DNA of 64,000 nt. Source: Flavihumibacter soli (GTDB taxonomy: Bacteria; Bacteroidota; Bacteroidia; Sphingobacteriales; Sphingobacteriaceae). The notes beneath the pieces are model-generated. The model was not told where the DNA came from, searched no databases, and worked only from the letters and a program-made list of their open reading frames with translations. The stretch lies in the NCBI RefSeq assembly GCF_010692725.1, contig NZ_JAAFZB010000089.1, forward strand, positions 1 through 64,000, read 5' to 3'. A program made the translations under genes and the position numbers. Positions 50,998 to 59,227 of this stretch are shown piece by piece (the first letter of the stretch is position 1; each line of letters begins with the position of its first letter).

Positions 50998-53099
50998 TGT
51001 TGTTCAAAGGTGAAATACCGTTTGTGCGTTTATTGATACCGCTTATAGCAGGAATTGGGCTGGGTATAAACTGGCCGGAGGAAACCGATGCTTTCGCAAT
51101 ATGGATAATTCCCATGATGGTTGCACTCTTTTTAACCTTCATGGTATTTTACAGCAGATATAGTTTTTACCGCAATAACTGGGTGCTTGGTATCGTGGCT
51201 CAGCTTGTAGTGTTATCCAGCGGCTGTATGTTGACCTTACAGGCAGCAGAGAAGTATGGATCGATGTATTTCGCAAAATTTCCCGAAAAAGCCATTATAG
51301 TAACAGTGATTACTGAGCCTCAATTATCCGATGCAGTCCTGAAGTTCGAAGCACGGGTTGATCAAAGCATTTCAAAAAATAAAGCGATAGGGGTGACAGG
51401 AAAACTGCGGGTATCTACCAGGATTATTTCTGGAAAGCCAAACCAAATAAGATATGGATCAAGATTAATGTTACTGTCAAATTATCGCACAGTAGATCCG
51501 CCTTTTAATCCCGGCGAGTTTAACTTTAAGGGATATTTAGAAGGAAAACAGATCTATTATCAAACATTCAGCGATATTCAACACGTTGAGATCCTATCTC
51601 AGGATAATGGGAATCAACTCATGTCTGCTGCTATGGAACTAAGACGAGGCCTTGTTAAAAAATTCTACGGTTATCTTGATAGCGATGCAGCTGCTTTAGC
51701 TTCGACGTTGATTCTAGGTTACCGTTCAAGCCTGAGTGAGGATATTATCCAGGCATATTCTAAAACAGGCACAATGCACGTGTTGTCGGTTTCCGGAATG
51801 CACGTAGGAATCGTTTTTATTGTCCTGACCTTTCTTTTTAACCCTTTTCATAGGTTCCCTCATTCGAGACTGCTTACTGCACTTATTATTATCGTTGCAA
51901 TCTGGTGCTATTCCCTCGTTACCGGATTTTCACCCGCCGTCTGCCGTGCGGCAACCATGATGACATTTATAGTATTCGGAAAAGCACTGAACAGAAATTT
52001 CAATAATTATAATCTGCTCGCAGTTTCTGCCTTTTTCCTACTTATATATAACCCCTTTTTTTTAGTAGACATTGGTTTTCAATTATCTTATCTCGCGGTA
52101 ATTGGATTATTGTTTCTGCAGCCGAAAATCTACAAATTGATCTCTCCCTCAAATAAGTGGCTGGATCACGCCTGGAATTATGCAGCCTTATCAATTGCCG
52201 CCCAGTTAGCTACATTTCCCATTAGCCTGTTCTACTTTCATCAGTTTCCGGTATACTTCCTGCTTAGCAATCTGATCGTTGTACTACCTGTTGCGCTTAT
52301 CATGTATACTGGTATTCTCTTTCTTTTCATACCATGGCCCTTCTTGCTGAATTTAATTGGAGCCTTCTTAAGTGCATTGATTGAATCAACGAACAGGATG
52401 TTATTTTGGATTGAAGCTCTTCCATTTTCAAGCATAGGTGGAATCTGGCTTGAAAGCTATCAATACATACTGATTTACCTGATTATTGGCACTCTGATCT
52501 GGGCATATTTAGCCCGGCGAAAATCACCATTCTATATCAGCTTATTATGTTCACTATTGTTCGCCTCGAGCATTACTTTGGATAAGGTAAATGGTTTCCG
52601 ACAAGGTGAAGTAATTTTCTATAGTCTGCGACAAAGATCCGCAGTGGCTTATATTTCCAGGCGCGAGGCCTACCTGATCAGTAACGTTTCAAATTCAGAT
52701 CCCGCGTATTCTTATTCAATCAAACCGGCATTGGAGAGCAGGGGGGTTAAAAAGATTATTTCTATTGATCCCGACAGTTCAATGGCCAATCGGGCAATCA
52801 GAATTTCCAGCAATTATTGGCAATTTGGAAGCTACAAAGTTCTTCGATGGGATAATCGAATGAAGTATCTTAGTTTCAGGAATAGAATTAAGACTGATGC
52901 GCTTTTAATAAGTGGAAATCCATCAATAACAATTGAGCAATTAGTCCGGGCTGTTAATTTTTCAGTATTGATTGTTGACGGATCTAATGCCTTTAGTCGG
53001 ATAAAAAAGTGGCAGGAGCAGGCAACAGTTCTGAAAATTCCCATAAAAATTCTGAAGCGATCACCTGCTTACGTTGTACGCGTTTCGTCTCAGAATTGA
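50997..53099 (+). CDS. comEC: ComEC/Rec2 family DNA-uptake channel protein, lacking a canonical MBL domain
   Basis: 700 residues. An N-terminal membrane segment and DUF4131 domain (about 1-200) precede the competence domain: LILGYRSSLSEDIIQAYSKTGTMHVLSVSGMHVGIVF and SPAVCRAATMMTFIVFGKALNR, with further helices to about 500. In many bacteria ComEC ends in a metallo-beta-lactamase domain. Here the last 180 residues keep a beta/alpha pattern (EVIFYSLRQRSAVAYISRREAYLI) but lack the HxHxDH metal motif. ComEC passes single-stranded DNA across the inner membrane. Its start overlaps the stop of the HhH-barrel gene. Confidence 0.9.
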   Translation: MLFKGEIPFVRLLIPLIAGIGLGINWPEETDAFAIWIIPMMVALFLTFMVFYSRYSFYRNNWVLGIVAQLVVLSSGCMLTLQAAEKYGSMYFAKFPEKAIIVTVITEPQLSDAVLKFEARVDQSISKNKAIGVTGKLRVSTRIISGKPNQIRYGSRLMLLSNYRTVDPPFNPGEFNFKGYLEGKQIYYQTFSDIQHVEILSQDNGNQLMSAAMELRRGLVKKFYGYLDSDAAALASTLILGYRSSLSEDIIQAYSKTGTMHVLSVSGMHVGIVFIVLTFLFNPFHRFPHSRLLTALIIIVAIWCYSLVTGFSPAVCRAATMMTFIVFGKALNRNFNNYNLLAVSAFFLLIYNPFFLVDIGFQLSYLAVIGLLFLQPKIYKLISPSNKWLDHAWNYAALSIAAQLATFPISLFYFHQFPVYFLLSNLIVVLPVALIMYTGILFLFIPWPFLLNLIGAFLSALIESTNRMLFWIEALPFSSIGGIWLESYQYILIYLIIGTLIWAYLARRKSPFYISLLCSLLFASSITLDKVNGFRQGEVIFYSLRQRSAVAYISRREAYLISNVSNSDPAYSYSIKPALESRGVKKIISIDPDSSMANRAIRISSNYWQFGSYKVLRWDNRMKYLSFRNRIKTDALLISGNPSITIEQLVRAVNFSVLIVDGSNAFSRIKKWQEQATVLKIPIKILKRSPAYVVRVSSQN

Positions 53100-53114
53100 T
53101 TGCTCCCGATCATC

Positions 53115-53879
53115 CTAAATAATAGTCATCAGGATACCCATGCTTTCCAGGGTGTCTACTATATGCTTTGAAATACCGGAATCTGTAATGATATGATCGA
53201 TCTCTTCAAGTTTGCAAATCTTGCCAAAGCCGCGCTTTCCAAATTTAGTTGAGTCTGCCAGTATGATTGTTTTCTGAGATACTGCCATCATCTCGCGATT
53301 TAAGCGGGCCTCAAACACATTTGTTGTCGTCAATCCAAACTCAAGGTCGATTCCGTCCACGCCTAAGAACAGTTTACTGCAGAAAAAATCGCCAAGTATG
53401 TTTTCAGCATACGGCCCCATGACGGATGAAGAACTTTTACGTACAATTCCGCCCAACTGTATTATCTCTATATCGTTATGTTTTATCAATTCGAAGGCAA
53501 CATTTAAGGCCGATGTGATTACTGTAAGATTTTCTATCGGTTGAATACTTTTAGCAAGTGCAAGGACAGACGTTCCTGACCCGATAATTATTGAATCGTT
53601 TGGTTGGATTAGTTTGGCCGCAGCTTCACCGATCTTTATTTTTTCAACTGACTGAAGCTTCTCTTTTTCATTGACTGGTCGGTCGGCGGTATATGGATTG
53701 TTTAGTGTTGCTCCGCCATGGGTTTTAAAAAGTAGGTTTTTGTCTTCAAGAAGTTTCAAGTCCTTTCGGATAGTTACCGTCGAAACGTTTAGCTCCCTGC
53801 ACAAATCAACGACTGAAATATGACCTTCCTTATTGATTTTCTTTAATATGAACTGATGTCGTTCTGCAATATTTATCAT
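53115..53879 (-). CDS. DeoR/GlpR-family transcriptional repressor
   Basis: 254 residues. The DeoR winged helix (1-57) includes HISVVDLCRELNVSTVTIRKDLKLLEDKNLLFKTHGGA. The C-terminal sugar-phosphate-sensing domain has GSGTSVLALAKSI and the LFLGVDGIDLEFGLTT segment. It is divergent from glpD across a 356-bp region rich in TTTCG/CGAAA half-sites, so I infer that it is the glycerol-3-phosphate-responsive repressor of the glp genes (GlpR-like). The inducer is not provable from sequence. Confidence 0.9.
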   Translation of the reverse strand: MINIAERHQFILKKINKEGHISVVDLCRELNVSTVTIRKDLKLLEDKNLLFKTHGGATLNNPYTADRPVNEKEKLQSVEKIKIGEAAAKLIQPNDSIIIGSGTSVLALAKSIQPIENLTVITSALNVAFELIKHNDIEIIQLGGIVRKSSSSVMGPYAENILGDFFCSKLFLGVDGIDLEFGLTTTNVFEARLNREMMAVSQKTIILADSTKFGKRGFGKICKLEEIDHIITDSGISKHIVDTLESMGILMTII

Positions 53880-54235
53880 CTGGTTGGCTTTTCTAAAAAT
53901 GCTAATTTACAATAGAAACCGAATTTTTTGTATTATATTTTCGTAATATTTCTAATCCTTTCCAATATGATTATTTTAATCATCTATCAAGCCTGGGTGA
54001 CGCCATTTCTGGCTTCAAAGGCTTGATACGCAGAATAAAAGAAAAATAAAAGCACCTTTCGGCATTTGGTATTATCGAAGAGTAAATAAAAAACTTGCTT
54101 GAATACCAATGAGGCTTTCGAATAACGAAATTAATACTTACTGAATTGTGGAAAAGTTTTTCTGTTTTAAACTTTCGTATTTTCTTTTATTTCTTTTTGT
54201 TTTCTATATACTTGCCTATGCTTTCACTTTAATTG
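53880..54235. promoter_or_regulatory. Divergent regulatory region between the GlpR-like gene and glpD
   Basis: A 356-bp AT-rich region without a gene. TTTCG half-sites occur at 53939-53943, 54057-54061, 54116-54120 and 54173-54177, and CGAA(A) at 53920-53923, 54076-54079 and 54126-54130. The pair at 54116-54130 forms a palindrome. A TATACTTG sequence at 54207-54214 is one mismatch from the -7 consensus and could serve glpD. The dense half-sites suggest repressor control in both directions. Confidence 0.6.
54116..54130. promoter_or_regulatory. Candidate GlpR operator palindrome
   Basis: TTTCGAATAACGAAA: five-base arms TTTCG and CGAAA around AATAA. It closely resembles the core of E. coli GlpR operators (TTCGATAACGAA). 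It lies 106 bp before the glpD start. Confidence 0.6.
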
Positions 54236-55876
54236 ATGGCAGTACCAAACGAAATGAAAGACAATAATATTTTATTTACCAGGAAGCAATTTCTAACAAA
54301 GCTGGATGAAGTCGCAATTTGGGATGTGATTGTTATCGGTGGCGGGGCAACAGGTTTAGGGACCGCGCTGGATGCGGCTTCCCGCGGATATAAAACCTTG
54401 TTGTTAGAACAATCCGACTTTGCAAAAGGCACTTCAAGTCGCAGCACCAAATTAGTTCATGGAGGAGTGCGCTATTTAGCGCAGGGAGATATTTCATTGG
54501 TTTATGAAGCTTTGAAAGAACGTGGTCTCTTACTGATGAACGCACCTCACATTGTTAAAAAGCAGGCATTTGTAATTCCGTGTTACGGATGGTGGTCACA
54601 ATTACAATATATAGTCGGCTTAAAGGCTTACGACTGGCTTGCCGGGAATTACCGGTTTGGGAGGTCAACGTATCTTAACAGGGAAAAGGTTCTGCAATCG
54701 CTGCCGGGTATAAATCAAAAGAATCTGAGGGGGGGCATCGAGTATTTCGACGGACAGTTCGATGACGCCAGGCTGGCCATTAATATTGCTCAGACCTGTG
54801 CCGAAGAAGGCGGGACCCTTTTGAATTATGTGCGGGTGAAGAATCTGTTAAAAGACGATAACGGCAATATTAACGGAGTTATTGCGGTTGACGCAGAGGC
54901 TAATCGAGAGTACAAACTGAAAACAAGATCGGTGATCAACGCTACCGGTGTATTTGTGGATGAAATCTTAAATATGGACACACCCGCCCGCAAGCCGTTA
55001 GTCAAACCAAGTCAGGGTGTACATCTTGTATTAAGTCGCTCTTTTCTTAAAGGTGATCAGGCCTTAATGATCCCGAAAACGACAGATGGCAGGGTACTAT
55101 TCGCAGTGCCGTGGCATGATCACATCCTGCTGGGGACAACGGATACCCCTTTAAACTATCACAGCCTTGAGCCGGTTGCATTGAACGAAGAAATCGATTT
55201 TATCCTGGATACGGTTAAAATGTACCTGACTTCTCCGCCCACCCGGAAAGACGTATTAAGTGTATTTGCTGGATTGCGACCATTGGCCGCCACTGATAAG
55301 GATACATCCAATACGAAAGAGATTTCCAGGAGTCATAAGTTATTTGTTTCAGCATCAGGCCTGGTTACAATAACCGGTGGAAAATGGACAACCTACCGTA
55401 AAATGGCTGAAGAAACAATCGACAAAGTTATTCAGGTGGCCGGGCTGCCAAATTCAGCATGCAAAACCGCGACGATAAAGATTCATGGTTTTCTAAACAA
55501 GAATGACGATGACTCGCTCACCTTATATGGTGCAGACAAAGTATTTATTAAATCGTTAGCCGAATTTAATGTAGAATTGTCTGAAAAGTTACATCCTGGG
55601 ATGCCGAATATTAAAGCGGAGGTGATATGGGCCGTGCGAAATGAAATGGCCAGGACTGTGGAGGATGTATTAGCGAGGCGGCTTCGGATTTTATTCCTGA
55701 ATGCCAAGATTGCGATAGACACAGCCCCCATAGTGGCTTCTTTAATGGCTGTCGAGTTAAAGATGGACAAAGAGTGGGAGAAGGATCAGGTGCTGGCGTT
55801 TACAGAATTAGCCAGACAATACTTGTTGGATCCATATTCCGAAAAAACAATCAGCCCTAATCCCGTAACTATATAA
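54236..55876 (+). CDS. glpD: Aerobic-type glycerol-3-phosphate dehydrogenase/oxidase
   Basis: 546 residues from ATG 54236 (ATG 54254 is an alternative). The FAD-binding GGGATG (35-40) is in VIVIGGGATGLGTALDAASRG; GTSSRSTKLVHGGVRYLAQGD is the DAO-family signature of GlpD; GGKWTTYRKMAEETID lies near the end of the catalytic domain; a C-terminal helical domain follows (about 400-520). It oxidises glycerol 3-phosphate to dihydroxyacetone phosphate at the inner membrane, passing electrons to quinone. It is the first gene of glpD-glpK-glpF, 3 bp before glpK. Confidence 0.96.
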   Translation: MAVPNEMKDNNILFTRKQFLTKLDEVAIWDVIVIGGGATGLGTALDAASRGYKTLLLEQSDFAKGTSSRSTKLVHGGVRYLAQGDISLVYEALKERGLLLMNAPHIVKKQAFVIPCYGWWSQLQYIVGLKAYDWLAGNYRFGRSTYLNREKVLQSLPGINQKNLRGGIEYFDGQFDDARLAINIAQTCAEEGGTLLNYVRVKNLLKDDNGNINGVIAVDAEANREYKLKTRSVINATGVFVDEILNMDTPARKPLVKPSQGVHLVLSRSFLKGDQALMIPKTTDGRVLFAVPWHDHILLGTTDTPLNYHSLEPVALNEEIDFILDTVKMYLTSPPTRKDVLSVFAGLRPLAATDKDTSNTKEISRSHKLFVSASGLVTITGGKWTTYRKMAEETIDKVIQVAGLPNSACKTATIKIHGFLNKNDDDSLTLYGADKVFIKSLAEFNVELSEKLHPGMPNIKAEVIWAVRNEMARTVEDVLARRLRILFLNAKIAIDTAPIVASLMAVELKMDKEWEKDQVLAFTELARQYLLDPYSEKTISPNPVTI

Positions 55877-55879
55877 GAA

Positions 55880-57376
55880 ATGAATAAGGAAAAATTTATT
55901 CTGGCTTTTGATCAGGGTACCACCAGTTCGAGAGCTATTATTTTTAACAAGAAAGGTGAGCAAGTATCGGTAGCTCAAAAAGAATTCAAACAGATATATC
56001 CGAAATCAGGCTGGGTCGAGCATGATGCCCGGGAGATCTGGTCCAGCCAGGTTTCTGTAGCGGCTGAGGTAATTTTAAAAGCAAACCTGCATGCTGCTGA
56101 CATCGCGGCGATAGGGATAACTAATCAGCGGGAAACTACGATTGTTTGGGATCGTGAAACCGGAGAACCACTTCATAATGCTATTGTATGGCAGGATCGC
56201 AGAACAGCAGAATATTGTGACAGTCTGAAGGAGCGGGGGCTCGACAAGATGATAAAAGAAAAGACTGGCCTCGTCATCGATGCCTATTTCTCCGCAACGA
56301 AGATTAGATGGATTCTGGAAAATACTCCAGGTGCAAAGGAGAAAGCGGCGGCCGGAAAGCTGGCATTCGGAACTGTCGATTCCTGGCTGATATGGAACCT
56401 GACCGGGGGTAAAGCCCATGTTACTGATGTAAGTAATGCCTCCAGAACATTACTTTATAATATAAATACCCTTAGCTGGGATAGGGAACTCTTAGAGTTG
56501 TTTGAAATCCCTTCCAGTATGCTTCCTGAGGTAAGGTCATCAAGTGAGGTTTTCGGAGAGACATCCTCCAATCTCTTTGCTGTAAAAATTCCTATCAGCG
56601 GCGTAGCCGGTGACCAGCAGGCAGCATTGTTCGGGCAACTTTGTACTCAGCCGGGAATGGTTAAAAATACGTACGGTACTGGTTGTTTCATGCTCATGAA
56701 TATTGGTGAAAAGCCCATTCTGTCAAAAAATAATCTCGTAACTACAATAGCATGGAAAATAGGCGAAACCACACAGTATGCACTTGAAGGCAGTATTTTT
56801 ATTGCCGGAGCGGTAGTACAGTGGCTTCGTGATGAACTAAAAATCATCACTTCCTCGTCAGATATTGAAGGGTTGGCTGGCAAGGTTGAAAGCAGCGAAG
56901 GTGTCTATCTCGTACCTGCTTTTGCTGGCCTGGGTGCACCGCATTGGAATCAGTATGCCAGGGGCACAATTTTCGGAATAACCCGCGGCACAAATGACTC
57001 TCACATCGCAAGGGCAGCTCTTGAAAGCATTGCCTTTCAAACGATGGAAGTCCTTAAGGCAATGGAAGCAGATTCCGGAATTACCATACAGGAATTACGG
57101 GTCGACGGGGGTGCAACTGCGAATAACCTGCTAATGCAGTTTCAGGCGAATATCTTGAATGCCAGGGTGGTTAGACCTAAAATGGTCGAGGTGACTGCAA
57201 TCGGTGCAGCATATCTTGCTGGACTTGGAATCGGCTACTGGAAAAGTGTAGAGGATATTCAGCAACAGTGGGAGATTGACAGCACTTTCGAGCCGGAAGT
57301 GCAATTTAGTGCCGGCGAACTGATCAATGGATGGCACAAAGCTGTTAAAGGGGTTAAAGCATGGACTGAATCTTAA
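55880..57376 (+). CDS. glpK: Glycerol kinase
   Basis: 498 residues. FGGY-family kinase: DQGTTSSRA (11-19) binds phosphate, [19 protein letters not shown] and IVWQDRR form the glycerol pocket, [15 protein letters not shown] lies in the first domain, and [22 protein letters not shown] marks the second domain. It phosphorylates glycerol to glycerol 3-phosphate, the substrate of GlpD. It starts 3 bp after glpD and is followed by glpF at 34 bp. Confidence 0.98.
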   Translation: MNKEKFILAFDQGTTSSRAIIFNKKGEQVSVAQKEFKQIYPKSGWVEHDAREIWSSQVSVAAEVILKANLHAADIAAIGITNQRETTIVWDRETGEPLHNAIVWQDRRTAEYCDSLKERGLDKMIKEKTGLVIDAYFSATKIRWILENTPGAKEKAAAGKLAFGTVDSWLIWNLTGGKAHVTDVSNASRTLLYNINTLSWDRELLELFEIPSSMLPEVRSSSEVFGETSSNLFAVKIPISGVAGDQQAALFGQLCTQPGMVKNTYGTGCFMLMNIGEKPILSKNNLVTTIAWKIGETTQYALEGSIFIAGAVVQWLRDELKIITSSSDIEGLAGKVESSEGVYLVPAFAGLGAPHWNQYARGTIFGITRGTNDSHIARAALESIAFQTMEVLKAMEADSGITIQELRVDGGATANNLLMQFQANILNARVVRPKMVEVTAIGAAYLAGLGIGYWKSVEDIQQQWEIDSTFEPEVQFSAGELINGWHKAVKGVKAWTES

Positions 57377-57410
57377 AAATAATAATCACTTAACCTGTAA
57401 TTAATCTTAT

Positions 57411-58142
57411 ATGAGCCAATTTGCAGCCGAAATGATCGGCACCTTCTTTTTAATACTTCTCGGAAATGGCGTAGTCGCCAACGTAGTTTTAAGCGGCACG
57501 AAAGGACATGGCAGTGGCTGGATCGTAATAACGACAGGGTGGGCCCTGGCAGTTTTTATCGGAGTTGTTATTGCGGCACCATTCAGCGGCGCACACTTAA
57601 ATCCGGCGGTAACCTTAGCGCTCGCTATTGCACAGAAATTCAGCTGGGCACAGGTACCCTTATTTATCCTTGCTCAATTTCTTGGCGCTATGCTGGGGAC
57701 TTCAGTGGTATGGTTGCTATACAAAGATCACTTTAATCAAACAGCTGATCAGGGTCTTAAATCAGCAGTATTCTGTACAGCGCCGGCGATAGAGGGCACA
57801 TGGTCAAATTTCTTTAATGAACTTGTCGGAACATTCGTTCTTATCTTCGTCATCTTCTATTTCACGAATGCAGAACTGGGGAGCGATAAAACGCCAATAG
57901 GGTTAGGTTCTCTGGGCGCAATACCTGTAGCATTTCTTGTATGGGCGATAGGACTTTCGTTGGGAGGTACTACCGGATACGCAATTAACCCTGCACGCGA
58001 CCTGGGACCGCGTATTATGCACTCGTTGTTGCCGATCCAGGGAAAAGGAAGCAGTAACTGGGGGTATTCGTGGATCCCTGTCGTCGGGCCGCTTACCGGA
58101 GCAGCCTTGGCAGCGTTGTTATACTTAGGGCTTAAAATATAA
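57411..58142 (+). CDS. glpF: Glycerol facilitator (MIP/aquaglyceroporin)
   Basis: 243 residues, six helices, with two NPA half-helix motifs: NPA at 64-66 (SGAHLNPAVTLA) and NPA at 193-195 (GYAINPARDLGPR). The Asp after NPAR is a hallmark of glycerol-conducting channels as opposed to water-only aquaporins. It moves glycerol across the inner membrane, where GlpK traps it. It sits between glpK and the phosphodiesterase gene (8 bp to its ATG). Confidence 0.95.
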   Translation: MSQFAAEMIGTFFLILLGNGVVANVVLSGTKGHGSGWIVITTGWALAVFIGVVIAAPFSGAHLNPAVTLALAIAQKFSWAQVPLFILAQFLGAMLGTSVVWLLYKDHFNQTADQGLKSAVFCTAPAIEGTWSNFFNELVGTFVLIFVIFYFTNAELGSDKTPIGLGSLGAIPVAFLVWAIGLSLGGTTGYAINPARDLGPRIMHSLLPIQGKGSSNWGYSWIPVVGPLTGAALAALLYLGLKI

Positions 58143-58150
58143 TTGTGCTG

Positions 58151-59068
58151 ATGAAACACCGTTCATTTTATTCAGCTCTTCTCCTTTTTTCCTGCATTCT
58201 CCTTTTTTCCTGCAAATCCTCGCATTTGGCAAGACTCCCGCGAAGTTTCCCAGAATTCTATAAGGAAGGACACCGCGGCGCACGCGGATTGATGCCGGAA
58301 AATACCATCCAGGCGATGATTCGCGGTATTGAAGCCGGTGCAAACGTAATAGAGGTCGACGTTTATACAACTAAAGATAGTAAGCTTGTTGTAACGCATG
58401 ATCCCTATATAAACAGAGATTTTTCGTTGCTTCCTAACGGCGAGGTAATTCCCAAAGGCGATGAAAAACGTTATATTATTCATCAGATGACCTATGCAGA
58501 GGTTAGAAAATTTGATGTAGGGATGAAACCTTACAGTGCCTTTCCCGCGCAGGCGAAGATACCGGCCTATATCCCGCTTCTATCTGATCTGATTGACTCT
58601 GTCGAGACTTTTACTACGACCAGGGGCCTTCCCTCGGTGATCTACAATATTGAGCTAAAATCTTCTGTTAGCTACGATAGCGTTTATAACGCAAAGCCTG
58701 CGGCATTGGTCGATGCTGTAATGAAAGTAGTCAATAGTAAGAAGATCGGCGACAGGTTTTACATCCAGTCTTTCGATTACCGGCCGTTGAAATACATTCA
58801 CAAAGAATATCCCGAAGTCCCTATCGGGTTCCTTACAGGGAGCAAGACGCCCTTCGCCAAAAATTTATCCGAGCTCGGCTTTAAACCCAATATCTACAGT
58901 CCGCATTACAGTCTTGTTACCAAAGAATTAGTCGATAGCTGCAGGCAGATGAAGATTAAGATTGTACCCTGGACTGTCAACACGAAGGATGAAATGAAAG
59001 CGCTGAAAGGTTTAGGAGTAGATGGCATTATAACCGATTTCCCAAATTATTTAAAAGAGATCAAATAG
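58151..59068 (+). CDS. Glycerophosphodiester phosphodiesterase lipoprotein (GlpQ-like)
   Basis: 305 residues from ATG 58151. The signal is MKHRSFYSALLLFSCILLFS with two candidate lipobox cysteines, Cys15 and Cys21, produced by an 18-bp tandem duplication. The GDPD TIM barrel has HRGARGLMPENT (catalytic His41, Arg42), metal residues Glu68 and Asp70 (NVIEVDVYTTKD), and the second catalytic His83 (VTHDP). It hydrolyses glycerophosphodiesters to glycerol 3-phosphate and an alcohol. Lipid anchoring places it at an envelope face, upstream of GlpF/K/D in the pathway. Confidence 0.93.
   Translation: MKHRSFYSALLLFSCILLFSCKSSHLARLPRSFPEFYKEGHRGARGLMPENTIQAMIRGIEAGANVIEVDVYTTKDSKLVVTHDPYINRDFSLLPNGEVIPKGDEKRYIIHQMTYAEVRKFDVGMKPYSAFPAQAKIPAYIPLLSDLIDSVETFTTTRGLPSVIYNIELKSSVSYDSVYNAKPAALVDAVMKVVNSKKIGDRFYIQSFDYRPLKYIHKEYPEVPIGFLTGSKTPFAKNLSELGFKPNIYSPHYSLVTKELVDSCRQMKIKIVPWTVNTKDEMKALKGLGVDGIITDFPNYLKEIK
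58179..58214 (+). repeat. Perfect 18-bp tandem duplication in a signal peptide
   Basis: TTCTCCTTTTTTCCTGCA occurs twice head to tail (58179-58196 and 58197-58214), in frame. Each copy encodes a hydrophobic stretch ending in Phe-Ser-Cys, so the lipoprotein signal region is lengthened and carries two lipobox-like cysteines. Confidence 0.9.
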
Positions 59069-59227
59069 ACGAACAATTAACCAACCAACGATAAAAACTA
59101 GATTATGAACCAAGATTACTTTTCTATTCCAGAGGCCCAGCCCAGACAGCCCGAAGGGAATCACCATTCTTCAAAAAGGTTGGGCACAGTAAACATTACT
59201 GATGCCGCTGTGAAAAACAAGCACATT

